This document shows, one piece after another, positions 19,511 through 32,101 of a stretch of 64,000 bases of DNA. The DNA lies in assembly GCA_963971535.1 (NCBI GenBank), contig OZ020591.1, forward strand, positions 19,658,290-19,722,289, written 5' to 3'. The notes below the pieces were generated by a model that was given only the letters and a program-made list of their open reading frames with translations, was not told where the DNA came from and did no database searches. Source of the DNA: Notolepis coatsorum. Taxonomy: Eukaryota; Chordata; Actinopteri; Aulopiformes; Paralepididae. A program made the position numbers and the translations under genes. Every line of letters begins with the position of its first letter. Within the stretch, counting starts at the first letter, position 1.

Positions 19511-21886
19511 TATTATCTTACTGTCATCGCGTCTCGCTGTTGCCATTATGAGATAACTCTTATCTCCTAGCACCTACTGTGCTCATGAACAAACAATTTG
19601 CACCCATGCACGTGACCAGGCCACGCCCCCGCGTCCTATAAGACGCCGGACATGGTCACACTCTACCTTCCTCTTTTTTTGTTTCCAACATGGACGCTGC
19701 AGTGCACTCCATGAACTAGTTCTTATGAAATGCAGAGAGAAATTACACAATGTTGGGTTTTCGCCGGAGATTCACCAGCCGCTGGAATCTTCTCTGCACA
19801 TCCTAACAGCGCATCGGGCCTGTCCTGGGGTTTCCTCGTCTCGTGACAGCGGATCGAGGGACGTCGCACGGCGGCTAGGTCGCGCACAGGTAGGTCCTGC
19901 GCTGCCAGGCATTAATGCTAGCATTTGTAATACTGCTCGTTGTCCCGTGAGACAGCCGAGTCGTGTATTAGCGCGAGGGGCAGGATATTTGGGAAAACAT
20001 GGTCGTCATGACTCTGTTTTGGGTGTTTTCCCGGCTATCCTAGTGCGCACGGCTAATGCTAATGCTACAATGCTGGGTCTCCGTTCTTGTTCCCAGCCGA
20101 GGGCTGTCTTTACTAAAAGGTCTTCCCTCCTCTTAACCATTCATGCTGACGGTCAATCGGTGTCTAATGTTGGGAGTTTTGACGGGGGCTTGTTTACCTT
20201 TTTCATGGGTGGATGGGCTGAGGCCTAGGGCTGGTGTGCTTTTTGTGAATCTATGAATTGTTTGCTGGACTGGTGTTTTTCTCTGGTCTGCATCCCCTTA
20301 ACATTTGTGTGTATGGGCTAGCCCATTCTGCAGTGTGTTAGTGGAGTTTTCGTTCATTTATTCATTTACCCCTTCATGGGTGCACACCACAGTGGAGGTT
20401 GCTGCATGCCTACTAGTGTGGCAGTGCTTCACTAGTAGTAGTATTTTGTCTGCAGCCACCACTGGTGCTCCGTGCTTGTGAAGCAGGTGACATCAGTCCA
20501 TTGCCTCTGACATGGTGGAACGGTGTCCCGCCCGGCTGACGCCATGAGGCGAGTCGGCCCGGCAGGTGGCTGGTGGGCTGTTAAAGCCTATACCAATGCG
20601 GGATATAATTAGCAGCGACTAGCGACATTGTTCGAATTGCTGTTTTTTCTGTCAAAAATGGTGTCGGGTGGTGGGGCCTTAGGGCCAGCCGACGTCGAAA
20701 CATCGCGCAAGGTTTTGAGGTTATTAGCTTTTGACCTAGCCGCAAGCTATAACCGCAGGGAGGGCTAGGATGCTGTCAACGGTTGTTTACAGACATCTTG
20801 GTTGGATCAGTCTCCCCTTGAAGAGGAGAGAAGTTTTTTCCCTCCTCAGGGCTCCCCTCTCCGCAGAGGGACTTTGGTCTTTCCGCAGGAGCGCGAGCGG
20901 TATTTGACCTAGGCCCCACACCGCCTCACACCGCGCAGACAGAGGTGAGGGCACGGCCTCGCCAGCAGCTGTGGCGAGGCTCTCAACCAGCGGCCGTGTT
21001 TCCCTCGCCTGAGGTACCCTGGACACAAAGAAAACAGGTGATCGCAAGACAGACAACCTTGGCGGCCGAGGGATCGGCTACATTAGATGAGCACGCCCTA
21101 AAAAAAACATTGCTGTCTAGCTGTGTCTAGCTCGCTCTCCGGTCACTCCCCCCCCCCCAACACCAGCGAGATTGGAAGGTTGGTGGTAAAATCTGTTCAG
21201 CTCATCCGGTAGGGAGGCAGCAATGTTAGCGGTGCTGTTGGGTTTCCTGTTAAGGTCCGATGTTGTGTGTAGTCCCGGCCACACGCCACGTGGGTCATAG
21301 CTGCTTAGCTCCTTTCCAGGTGTTGGCTGTTCCAGGGAAGCCCCAAGCAGATGGGGCTATCTTAGTGGCCCAACCACATGCGACTGTGGCACAGAACCCC
21401 AGACCAACCTCTTCCAAGTCCTCTGTTAGGTGGACCCTGCACAGCAAAGGACCTAGCACTCTACAACACCAAGGGACAGCCATGTACCAAGCACTGGCTG
21501 GACGTTATATAAGCTGAATAGCTTTGTATATGGACAGGAAAAGAAGAAGAAGAGCTCCTTTCCGGGTTTGCACTCGTCCGTCGTGTTCTCATGTCTCGGG
21601 CTCTCTCCTGCATGACCTCCCAGTCCGTGTTTTACTCAGGGCTGACCAGACGTGTGCACCAATCAAGGGGGGTGACCTCATCGCCCAGCCGAAGGGCATT
21701 GTCTCTGATTAGTACAACGTTGGGGAGAATTAAGAGGAGGGACGAATGCAAGGGAACAAACAACACACACATACAGTAAACAAAAACAACAACAGCACAT
21801 CAACAACATATTTTTCATACATAAATAAACTCCACATTGACTGATGAAAGTAACCACTACTGAGATACATTTATTTTTCCATTTTA
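19511..21886. other. Unassigned GC-rich block with TATA-like element
   Basis: 2.4 kb richer in GC and CpG than its neighbours. cctataagacgcc at about 19636 resembles a core promoter. A 167-codon frame at 19725-20228 opens on an ATG 90 bases later but has no recognisable domain. The block could be part of an LTR or DIRS-type retroelement. I recognise no protein. Confidence 0.3.
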
Positions 21887-22772
21887 GTGAAATGTGGTGA
21901 CTTTTATGGGTTTATGTGTAGCTGTGACCGCGTCCCCGACCACCAAGAACCTTGGTGTTGTCCTCGACGACCAGTTGAACTTCTCTGCTCACATCGCAGC
22001 GACAACCAGAACCTGCAGATTCCTCCTGAGCAACGTCAGAAGGATCCGCCCCTTCCTGACAAAAGAAGCCACCCAACTCCTCGTCCAATCAACAGTCATC
22101 TCCCGCCTCGACTACTGCAACGCACTGCTCGCTGGCCTCCCGGCCACTGCCACTAAGCCTCTTCAACTCATTCAGAACACAGCAGCCCGCCTGATCTCAA
22201 ACCATACCGAAGTCGGCCCATGTCACCCCACTTCTTAGGGACCTGTACTGGCTCCCCATTGCTGCACGAATCCGCTTCAAGGCCCTCGACCTAGCATACC
22301 GTGCGGCAAAGGGAACCGTTCCCGCCTACCTCCGGTCAATGGTCTCTAACTACACACCCTCAAGACCCCTACGCTCTGCATCTTCTGGCCGCCTCAGACC
22401 TGCTCCTATCCAAGCTCCAGGAGGGTCATGAAAGAGAAGTCGCCTATTCTCAGTCCTTGCCCCACAATGGTGGAATGAACTACCCACCCCAGTTAGAACA
22501 GCCGAAACCCGTCCAATATTTCGCCGTCGACTAAAGACGCACTTCTTCAACCATTATCTGAATAAAAAAAAAGTATATATATATATATATCTAACCCTAA
22601 CTAACCTTACTGTCATGCACTTGTCCTAATAAACTAACCTACACTGTAGCACTCAACACTTTGATGAACATTGTTACTCAGCTGATAGAGTTGTGCCCTT
22701 CCTGATGACTTGTCGTACAGAACTTGTAAGTCGCTTTGGATAAAAGCGTCAGCTAAATGACTAAATGTAAAT
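21887..22772 (+). mobile_element. L2-type LINE ORF2 C-terminus and 3' end
   Basis: Frames joined across frameshifts give the L2 C-terminal pattern: KNLGVVLDDQLNFSAHI, then RLDYCNALLAGLP, LQLIQNTAARLI, YWLPIAARIRFKAL and QWWNELP. The conserved tail gtcgctttggataaaagcgt ends at 22772. The 5' part is missing and there are several frame breaks. A TA microsatellite lies at 22573-22590. Confidence 0.75.
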
Positions 22773-22908
22773 GTGTTTAAGACGCATTTTAAGATACACT
22801 GGAAGCAATTAGCACCACATTTTCAGTAATGGTTAAAGATGATGAAAAAGGAACGGCACAGTGAGTGTATCAAGGCAAGAATGACTTGGAACCCACATGT
22901 CAAAAAAT

Positions 22909-23390
22909 AGGGCGGCTGGGTGGCGCAGCGGACAATGCGCTCATCACCAATGCAAGAGACACTGGTATCGAATCCAGCTGTCAGCGTTGCTTCCGGCTTG
23001 GCCGGCCGTCATACTGGCTCGATTGGCAGAGTCAGCGTGAGGGAAGCCGGTGGGTGAGTCTGGGGCGTTGTGGACAGCGACTCCTACAGTTCGGTCGGGG
23101 TGCCTGCACAGCGAGGGAAGGATCTAAGAGAGGTAGTATGACCTTCCACACGTTACACTCTCTCAGTGAGAGTCCGCACTGCCAGGTGAAAAGAAGTGGT
23201 GGGCTGGGTACACATGTGTCGGAGGAAGCATGTGATAGTCTCCGCCCTCCCAGACCGACGGTAGGGGGTAGAGTGCGCAACGACCAGGAAGGGGATTGGG
23301 AATTGGCATAACGACTAACATTGGGAGGGGAGAAAAACGGAAAAAGAAGGGGGAAAAAGATAATTCAAATTTTTTATAAAATAAAAAATA
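22909..23390 (+). mobile_element. tRNA-derived SINE, full-length copy
   Basis: The head carries an A box (tggcgcagcgg) and a B box (ggtatcgaatcc), as in a tRNA promoter. A unique body follows and ends in gggggaaaaagat and an AT-rich tail. Same family as 32649-33140 (minus) and 33655-34085 (plus). The frames over it are not coding. Confidence 0.75.
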
Positions 23391-23973
23391 ACTTTGTTGA
23401 TATCCAGGGGGATAGAGAACAAAGGGATTTAGTCATAATGTTCTCAACAACAACAGTTCTAGCATTTTGGGTAATTTTATGTCAACATACATTCTGTTAA
23501 AAAATGTAAAAAGTGAAGTGTGGCACAGTAATTGATCAGCGTTTCACACAGACCATACTTGTATTGGTAAATGAGGCTCTCAGATATCTAATAAACTTTT
23601 AAGTTCAAAGTTCTACATGTGTCTCTCTTATCAATAAATTATCATTAAATAAAATCCAGACCCATGTTTATTTTGTTGTAAGTATGTTGTTTATTTAAAC
23701 CCATGATCATTACAGTATTAAATATAGTATATACCATAAATAGATGGTATATTGCACTCTATTTACCTTGATCTCGATCCTATATATTAGGCATATTTGG
23801 GGTTTTAATGTGACATGATCCTATGCTGAGGAAATCTCCATATCTGCTTATTTTTAAACCAAACTACAAAATAATTCTCATATCCAAAAGTAGTAGATAG
23901 ATAAATAGGTCATACATGTAGGTATGCATTTGGTTATGTGGGTGGGTAGGTTTGTAGGCAGGTGGGTGGGTAA
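23391..23973. other. AT-rich stretch, nothing recognised
   Basis: No frame or repeat family recognised. Confidence 0.4.
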
Positions 23974-24969
23974 CAGGGGTGTAAAAAGTACCCAGAAATT
24001 ATACTTAAAGGGGAACTATTTTACTATTTCTTTCACTATTTGGGCACTTTTACACAATTCCTGTGAGTCTATGGAACACCTCTGTAATATATATATTTTT
24101 TTTTATTCATTGTTTTGTATTTCTAATCAAGTCCTCAAAAACAGCATTTTTCTACCTCAAGATCTCGAGCTGTTTTGAGCCTGGGCTCCTAAACCACTGC
24201 GCAGCGGCGTCGTCGCCTGAACATTAACATGCAGCGGTGTCTCTCTGACATCACATATCGCGCACATTTTCAAATGACTCAGTTCAGTGAGGGGGAATAT
24301 TGTGAGAGGAGAATTGGAAGAATGCGCCAATATGAGAATTTTTAGACATAGATCATATTAATATAAGTTCACATAGCTAGGAAACAATGCTAAACACTCA
24401 AAAAGGCCATTTATAAGATAGTTCCCCTTTAAGTGAAAGTATGGGTACCGTCTCAAAATCGTACTCAAGTAAAAGTCTGGCTAAAAACACACTTGAGTAA
24501 AAGAAAAAAATGTCTACTTTTAAATGTACTTAAGTACTAAAAAGTAAAAACGTGTTTTCTGACTGTATTCTTCTGATAGCAGGTGTTTAATCAAATATCC
24601 CCACTCTCTAGTCTTGCACAAGGACCAATCAGCATGGGTAAATTGGGTATGGGCGGGTTCATTTTCCATTGATGGGGATTTGATTGGCTGTTTTTAAATA
24701 AAGAGCGGCCGCAGGATTAATAGTTAGTTAGTTCGGCCAGAGAAACAAATATACAAATTAAAATGGTTGGACCTGCGAGATTTGTACTTTGTACTTTGTA
24801 GGTCTGCATTTTAAATGTAAGGAGTAAAAAGTATGTTTTTTTTCTCTGAAATGTAATTGAGTAAAAGTACAAGTATACGAACCTAATAATACTCAAGTAA
24901 AGTACAAATCCCCCAAAACAGTACTTAAGTATTGTAACAAAGTACAATTACTCAAGTACTTTACACCCC
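23974..24969. mobile_element. hAT-like element with (AAGTA)-rich ends
   Basis: The left end CAGGGGTGTAAAAAGTAC faces GTACTTTACACCCC at the right end, and the subterminal parts are full of aagtac and gtactt words. I could not find a clean 8-bp TSD. It carries the nested element at 24009-24428. Confidence 0.55.
24009..24428. mobile_element. piggyBac-like MITE with TTAA duplication
   Basis: The ends AGGGGAACTAT and ATAGTTCCCCT are inverted repeats, flanked by TTAA at 24005-24008 and 24429-24432, the signature of piggyBac-type insertion. 420 bp, no coding capacity. Confidence 0.65.
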
Positions 24970-25302
24970 AATACTGCGTACTGTATGTACGCAGTATACA
25001 GTATATGCATGTATGTACTGTGTGTATGTATCTTTGTATTAACACGTATCTTTTGAATGTATTCTGGTATTTTATAATATGCATATTTTTGTATTTTTGT
25101 ATGTTTGATTTTATAAAACAGGGGAAGTTCTTGATAAGCCTCTAGTCTTCTAACTTCTCTTTCACAATCGTTATAACTTATTATGTATTGTTTTTACTTC
25201 TGTTTAACTGTGTTAATAAACAAACAAACAAACAAATGTATATATAATGAATACATGTTTAATGTGCAGATGTTTCTGTCTTCAGGTGCGATACAAATAA
25301 AG

Positions 25303-25416
<114 letters not shown>

Positions 25417-25584
25417 ATGTTGGGTCTGTGGCCCAGGGATGCTTGAGGCGCTTCCAGGGGGTCCACAAAAAATGGGGAATATTTTAACTTCACTATTTCA
25501 TTCACTAGAAGTTAGTCTAATGAGAGCATATACTGTATAAGAGTGACTAAAGCTAAGAAAGGGATTCAAAGGAGATGTATTTCT

Positions 25585-26386
25585 TTGTATTTTATTTTTT
25601 TATTATTTTTTAAACAAACATATAAACAAACATGACAACACACGATAAGATATACAAGCATTAATTGTCAGGGCACATCCAATGAGATCACATTTTAGTT
25701 AGTTGTCTTATATAAGATATACCCCTAATACCTGTTATCTAAAAAACCTACACACATATGCTCAGCTCGAACCCCCCCCTCCCGGACCCCACCTTGAGAA
25801 GTACCTCCACTATCCCTCGCACCTAACCAGACACTACCATTATAAGCTAGCTTTTATTCTCTCCACCACTTCTAACCACATTGACATTTTGGATTCATTG
25901 AGACCCAGAATTCTTGCTGTAGATATTTCTTGGTAAATTACATCGAGATATGTAAGAAACCAAACTTTACGGCACATTTTTTCCGGTTGAAACCAGCGTG
26001 ATGCGATCAGCTTTTTAGCTACTGTGATACCCGATAAAACCAATCTCTTTAGCTGTGGATTCACTGCAAACTCAAAAACATCATTCAATAGTAATACCGA
26101 GGGGTGTACAGGTATATTCCAAGATACTAGTTTTGATATTTGTTGGGTCACATCTTTCCAGAATGCCTTAACTGGTGAGCAGTCCCAATACATGTGCATA
26201 CATGTCCCTTCGTCCCCATTTGTACATTGGGAGCATTTGGAGTCTTGTTTAAGCCCCATTCGGCACAGTCTTATAGGAGTCAAGTATGTCCTGTGAATAT
26301 AGTTAAGATTGATTTGTTGATGATCCGGGTTCCTTGATGTAAGTCGGACATTTGCCCAGGCTCCTTGCCAATCAAAGTCATTTTCC
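25585..26386 (-). mobile_element. 5'-truncated L1-type LINE (ORF2 C-terminus) with 16-bp TSD
   Basis: The minus-strand frame 26388-25840 encodes the L1 ORF2 C-terminal region with the zinc-knuckle-like cysteine/histidine pattern (CSQCTNGDEGTCMHMYWDC) near residues 57-75. A 3'-UTR and a T-rich tract on the plus strand follow. The perfect direct repeat aaggagatgtatttct lies at 25569-25584 and 26387-26402. This is a classic truncated target-primed insertion, and its 183-codon frame is still open, so it is fairly young. Confidence 0.88.
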
Positions 26387-26402
26387 AAGGAGATGTATTT
26401 CT

Positions 26403-27099
26403 ATGGTTGGGGTTAACTTGTGGAACAATGCTGATATTTAAGAATAAGTCATTCGCTTTTGGTTTTCAAGAAAATGGTTTGTGTAGCTATTTTTGAGGAT
26501 TGCAAATGTAATAATCCTTATTTTGTTGAATTTTGTTAATTTCATAAGAATATAGGACAGGCATATCTAAGCATTATGCGTCAGCCTGTACCTTTTTAGT
26601 CACTGCCCAAATCAGACTGTTGACCGTCTGGAATGATTGTGCATACTATTATTGTTTTGTGTGTGATGGCTGAATAAAATAATCTACTACTACTATTCTG
26701 ATAGATTTCAATCTCTCCACTCTTATCTCCCCACTTACAGTGTGTTGTTTAGATGCTATATCACTCTATTTACCTTGATTTACCAGTAACGGTAAAATAG
26801 TATGGAAAAAGGGCACCTTGATTGTTGTATTAAGGTAAGAATGAGTATTGATTATGGCTTATTGGCAATGGACTTGTTTCTTTTTTTAACCATTACTTAG
26901 CAGGTAAAAATCCCTTGACATTAAGGATGTCTTTTGTGATGGAGATCTGACCAACATAAACCTGGGCAGCATAAAAAGTGACAGACAAAACAACACTAAT
27001 TACAAAAGAGAGACATACAATGACGATACCATCATCTATGTGTTTCTAAACCAGCTAGCATGGCAGCTGAGCACATTATGGATTTAAGAAGGTCAAGAC
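26403..27099. other. Stretch with no recognised gene
   Basis: Only short frames; no repeat termini recognised. Confidence 0.4.
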
Positions 27100-27482
27100 T
27101 AATTTAAACTCTTTTCGTTTTTATTAGAAGGGATCTGTCAACTAAAGCTGCTCAACTTTATGTACGGCGTTGGGTGCCGCGTAACGCGGCCGTAGCTGAT
27201 TGGTCCGGCCCTCCCTGACGTCACCAGGAAATACGGAAATGCCATGCAGTATCTCGTCCTAGCCACCAGGGGCACCACACTCCATGCTTCACCTCGTTGT
27301 CTGTGGCTATAACGAGCTAATGCTGCTAATCTCTAACGTTAACTCTCTGAACAGATCTAGATGCAGTGATCGTGTAAAGAACGGACTAACTGCAGCTGCT
27401 GGAGACACATTTGAACTGAGGAGGAGTCGAGACTGGCCGTAAACTTCAGAGTGTTGTGAAAGTGAGATGAAGAAACACAAAG
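27100..27482 (+). promoter_or_regulatory. Possible CpG-rich promoter and first non-coding exon
   Basis: The stretch is CpG-rich against an AT-rich background. It holds an inverted CCAAT box (gattggt, 27197-27203) and a perfect CRE (TGACGTCA, 27216-27223). A GA-rich leader-like sequence follows and ends cacaaagcag/gtttgt near 27482, a possible splice donor. It resembles the promoter and leader of fish zinc-finger genes, but no downstream coding exon on this strand can be tied to it. Confidence 0.3.
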
Positions 27483-27540
27483 CAGGTTTGTTTAATCAGA
27501 AGGTCCTTTGGACATTATTCTTTGATCAATAGGTATATGT

Positions 27541-27835
27541 TGATTGATTGAAAAGTGTATTAACAGATTGCAGAATGGGTACAGTACAGCTCAATACATA
27601 CAATTGTTAAGGGAATGCAGACCAGAGAAAGACTTTCGTCTTGTTTACATCAGGGTCCCCCATTTTCAATTCATCATAACATAATATATGACATACACGA
27701 CATACAGATAGACAGTACTGCTACATTTATACATTTATGACATACCAGATTTGCAAATACAGTACTGCTTGTGATACAAAAAGTGTCCAGAAAAAGAGTA
27801 TACATTTGACGTAGAAACTGTACATTGGAGTGAAA
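27541..27835 (-). mobile_element. CR1/Jockey-like LINE 3'-UTR
   Basis: The plus strand starts with the complement of the tail (tgattgattgaaaa) and runs through the shared 3'-UTR to ctgtacattggag. 5'-truncated within the UTR. Confidence 0.8.
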
Positions 27836-28195
27836 GGAATATATCAACCATCAAATTCCTGTCATACCCTTTTGATAAGGTGATAGAATTAAGATGTGAT
27901 AGAATTAAGATCCTACATTGTGTTCTCCCGCATTTTGGGTTGACCTACTTACTCGTGGTGCAGGCTGAGGCCCCAGTCTGTTCTACACACAGCTTGGTTT
28001 GACCTGCCGACCTGCCGACCTTTTGACTCCGGACCCCTCTCCCCACACACACCCACACATGCACACACAAACAGATCTCTTGCTTGCTGCTTGCGTCTGA
28101 CTGATAGGTTTTTCAGTTGAACATGCAAAATCATGTAGCAGTTATGCAAAACCTAAAACAAAGACACAGTCATTCCCCCAAGAACGTTGGAGCAT

Positions 28196-28266
28196 ATCAG
28201 CACACACACACACACCAGCACACACACACACACACCAGCACACACACACACCAGCACCCACACACC

Positions 28267-28328
<62 letters not shown>

Positions 28329-28408
28329 AGCACACACACACACACACCAGCGCACACACACACACACCAGCACCCACACACCAACACACACGCACGCACA
28401 CACACCAA
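28196..28408. repeat. (CA)n compound microsatellite
   Basis: CA runs with regularly spaced ccag and ccaa interruptions. The Thr/His and Cys/Val frames on both strands are artefacts. Confidence 0.97.
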
Positions 28409-28667
28409 TTATATGACGCGACAGCTATCAATCATTAAGCCAGGAGGAGGGGTGGAAACGACAAATGTATAAATTATGTGACGATGTATTGACGAGACCA
28501 CCACTTGGCACTGGCTCGCTCCGTGTGCGGAGGTGCGTGGTCCGGATTGTGATCTACTTGTGCTGTGAGGGTTCAGTAAAACTCTACAGACTGCCATCTG
28601 ACTCTGTCTCATCTCTCTGTTCACCTCGCCGACATTCAACTAAAAGAACTTAGGTTACATTATAGGA

Positions 28668-29904
28668 GGAGGCCAGTGATAGAATTTCCTTTCAGGAGGA
28701 GGTTGGGTAGGTGGGGTTGGGTGGGTGGGGGGGGGGGGCGCTGTACATTGGGGGGGGGGGGGGGGGGGGGGTTGGGTAGGGGGGGGTGGGGGACACTGTA
28801 CATTGGAATACTGACAGAGCCATATTGGTAATTTACTGTACAACTGGGTTAGGACATTTGTAGGGGCCAGTTTCTAATTGCAGTCTCCCGTAGGTGTTTT
28901 TTGAGAGTGTTTTTGAAAGTGGGTAGTGATTCACATTCCTTTACAGCTTTGGGTAGGGCGTTCCACATTAATGTGGCATAATTGTGAAACGTGTTTAGTC
29001 CCTTGTTTGAGCCGAATCTGGGTTTAACATGATTTGTGGAGCTCCCTCTGGTGTTGTGATCGTGGTATTCACTGACCTTTGGGAAGTATTTTGACATGTA
29101 CATGGATACCTTGGTCGTGTAGTGTATCTTGTAGACCAGGCCCATTGCAAGTTGCTGTACTCTGTCGTCAACTCTAAGCCATCCTAGGTTGTCAAAGTGG
29201 GCAGGGGTGAGGTGGGTTCTAGGGGTAAGGTCAAGTAGTAGTCTGACTAGTTTGTTTTGAGATGTTTGTAATTTGGTTTTTAGTGCCTTTGAGGTGCTTT
29301 GGTACCATGAGGTGCAAGCATAGTCGTAGTACCCTTGAATGAGTGCTCCTGCCAGAGTCTTCAGGGTATTCTTGTTTACCAGAGAGGAGATCCGGTACAA
29401 GAATCGAGTTCGTTGGTTGACTTTTTTTTATTACATTGGATGCCATTTTGTCACAGGAAAGATTAGCCTCTAGGATGGAACCCAGGTAGGTAATTTCATC
29501 TTTCCTTGTTGTGACAATATTGTCACCCACCCACGGTCTTGCTGAGTTTGTTATTTGAACCGAAGAGAATGGACTCTGTTTTGCCCATGTGTAATGATAG
29601 TTTGTTGTCGGCGAGCCAGATGCAGATTTTGCCTAATTCCGAGCTGAGGGTTTTTTCAACCTGTAACTTGTTCTTGTCAGAGACCAGCAGGGCTGAGTCG
29701 TCCGCAAACAGGAACAAGTTGCAGTCACAAGCTGACGACATGTAATTTGCATAAATTAGGAACAGTAGCGGTCCTAGTATGCTTCCTTGTGCAACACCAC
29801 AGCTCACTGGGAGGGGGGGGGGGTAGGGTACCGTTTACCTCCACCATCTGTTCTCTCCCCTCCAGGTAGGATTGTATCCAGCTCACTGATAGACTATCAA
29901 AACC
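28668..29904 (-). mobile_element. CR1/Jockey-like LINE, RT C-terminal half and 3'-UTR
   Basis: Minus-strand frames 29807-29523, 29530-29231 and 29400-28849 cover the reverse-transcriptase motifs GVAQGSILGPLLFLIYA and FADDSALL (catalytic DD near 29698-29709), then the thumb and C-terminal region, ending at a stop at 28849. Two frameshifts separate them. The 3'-UTR contains G-rich homopolymer tracts at 28728-28795. The 5' end is truncated near 29904. The coding part is nearly identical to the plus-strand copy at 45123-57000. Confidence 0.85.
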
Positions 29905-30096
29905 ATAGTCTGTTCCTGTTTGTGATTACGGTATTTCACAATTGCCTAAACTTAAATAATGTACCCAACTGTTAGACCAGCGGTGCTGCCATATATAAAA
30001 CATTAGATGCGACATTACGCCATAAATCATGGGATAACCGTCCGCCATCTTACCTGGATATTGTTTAGGCAGCAAAACTATGTTTGTCGGCTGTGC

Positions 30097-30830
30097 AGCC
30101 TAGTTACTGACTGTACTAACATGATCAGAGAGACTAGTGCAGCCTAGTTACTGTACTAACATGATCAGAGAGACTAGTGCAGCCTAGTTACTGTACTAAC
30201 ATGATCAGAGAGACTAGTGCAGCCTAGATCCTGTACTAACATGATCAGAGAGACTAGTGCAGCCTAGTTACTGTACTAACATGATCAGAGAGACTAGTGC
30301 AGCCTAGTTACTGTACTAACATGATCAGAGAGACTAGTGCAGCCTAGATCCTGTACTAACATGATCAGAGAGACTAGTGCAGCCTAGTTACTGTACTAAC
30401 ATGATCAGAGAGACTAGTGCAGTCTAGTTACTGTACTAACATGATCAAAGTGACTAGTGCAGCCTAGTTCCTGTACTAACATGATCAGAGAGACTAGTGC
30501 AGCCTAGATCCTGTACTAACATGATCAGAGAGACTAGTGCAGCCTAGATCCTGTACTAACATGATCAGAGAGACTAGTGCAGCCTAGTTACTGTACTAAC
30601 ATGATCAGAGAGACTAGTGCAGCCTAGTTACTGTACTAACATGATCAGAGAGACTAGTGCAGCCTAGTTACTGTACTAACATGATCAGAGAGACTAGTGC
30701 AGCCTAGTTACTGTACTAACATGATCAAAGAGACTGTGCAGCCTAGTTACTGTACTAACATGACCAGAGAGACTAGTGCAGCCTAGTTACTGTACTAACA
30801 TGATCAGAGAGACTGAGGAGGCTGGCATCA
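30097..30830. repeat. 40-bp minisatellite, about 18 units
   Basis: Unit agcctagttactgtactaac followed by atgatcagagagactagtgc. Most units are identical, with a few gttcct or gatcct variants. No CRISPR-like unique spacers. Confidence 0.97.
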
Positions 30831-30984
30831 CTTTATACACATGAGTATGGAGGAGATTAGATCACACAAGGCTCAACTACTCTCTTTCTAACACACACAC
30901 ACACGCACGCACGCACGCACACACACACACACACACTCACAATTGCATACACATAGCCTTCACTCCCAGATCTACACACACTAC

Positions 30985-31085
30985 TAGGGCTGCAACTAAT
31001 TACTATTTTGGTAATCGACTAATCTGTCGATTATTTTTTCGATTAGTCGACTAATCGAAAAAAAATTACATTAAAAAAAAATATA

Positions 31086-31123
<38 letters not shown>

Positions 31124-31505
31124 TTGCACTACCTATCTTTGTGAAAGTGGCTTCTCAGCTCTGGTCCAGCTGAAGACAGAGCAGAGGAACAGATTTGACA
31201 TTGAGCATGACCTCAGAGTTGCTTTTTCTACCATCACCCCAGACTTTGAGACTCTTGTCAGGACCAAACAACATCCCCAGTTATCCCATTAGTTCCCCCA
31301 AACTTACTGTCGGTCTGTTATGTTAAGCTAAGAAGTCTTCAGCTGGACCAGAGCTGAGAAGCCACTCAGTCACAAAGATAGGTAGTGCAAAAAAAAATTA
31401 AAAATAATAATAATATTTTTATTTTTTTTAAACTACTAATCGACGCAACAATTCCTCGTCGACGATTTTTTATAATCGACGTCGTCGACTAATCGTTGCA
31501 GCCCT
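30985..31505. mobile_element. hAT element carrying a transposase C-terminus, 8-bp TSD
   Basis: The ends are TAGGGCTGCAAC and GTTGCAGCCCTA. The TSD cacactac lies at 30977-30984 and 31506-31513. Between them, a plus-strand frame ending at 31292 encodes the hAT dimerisation-domain tail (TYLCESGFSALVQLKTEQRN, then FETLVRT), of the ZBED/SCAND3-related type. Part of the same coding segment, about 55 bp, returns in reverse orientation at 31335-31390. The element is therefore a fold-back built from a transposase gene end, with no catalytic domain left. Confidence 0.8.
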
Positions 31506-31513
31506 ACACACTA

Positions 31514-32101
31514 CCCCAATCCCCTTGCAACTTGTACACATATGCACAAAATACAATCATCTCATATCTATGATCTCCTTTTCTGACACATACATATACA
31601 CACACACACACAGCCTTCACTCATATCTCTACGTCATTCACAATCATATCTACGTAATTATCTCTGTGTACATCTCATATCTATAATTCATATTATGTAT
31701 GTCAATGTTCCACTTAGTTTAGTCTACTCCTGTAGCTCACCATTCTAGATCTGGGCTATTCGGCCATTGCTGTAAGCTAGGTCTCTCCATGTTGCAACAT
31801 GTCATTCTGTCAGTAAACTCTATCCTTAATCAAAGACTGTTGTCTGCCTCTGAATAATCTCATCAAATTATTCCACAATAGCTCTTAACAGCATTGATCT
31901 GTTAGCTAAACAGAGGCAGACAGATGATTAATTGGGTCTAATGCATGAATAATAATAATAATAGGCCTACAGTAGCCTATATTGTTTGTATAATAAGTGA
32001 GATCAAATATACATTTTACTGGACCCAAATTTCCAATGAAAAACTTTATTTTACACATGTAACAGTGAATACGGCATTACAATAAACAGAAACCTTATTG
32101 T
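31514..32101. other. AT-rich stretch, nothing recognised
   Basis: A short CA tract at 31600-31612 only. Confidence 0.4.

Noticed and set aside
19725-20228. 167-codon frame as a host gene
   Set aside because: No recognisable domain, no clear splice or start context. Kept only as part of an unassigned block.
22865-23311. 148-codon frame
   Set aside because: Runs through a tRNA-derived SINE; the reading frame is incidental. The same applies to 33659-33966 and 63359-63800.
28142-28416. Overlapping Thr/His and Cys/Val-rich open frames
   Set aside because: They are translations of a (CA)n microsatellite on both strands.
30097-30830. CRISPR-like regular repeat array
   Set aside because: Units are contiguous with no unique spacers, and the context is a vertebrate genome; it is a minisatellite. 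The same holds for 34088-35262, 40790-42478 and 59028-59885.
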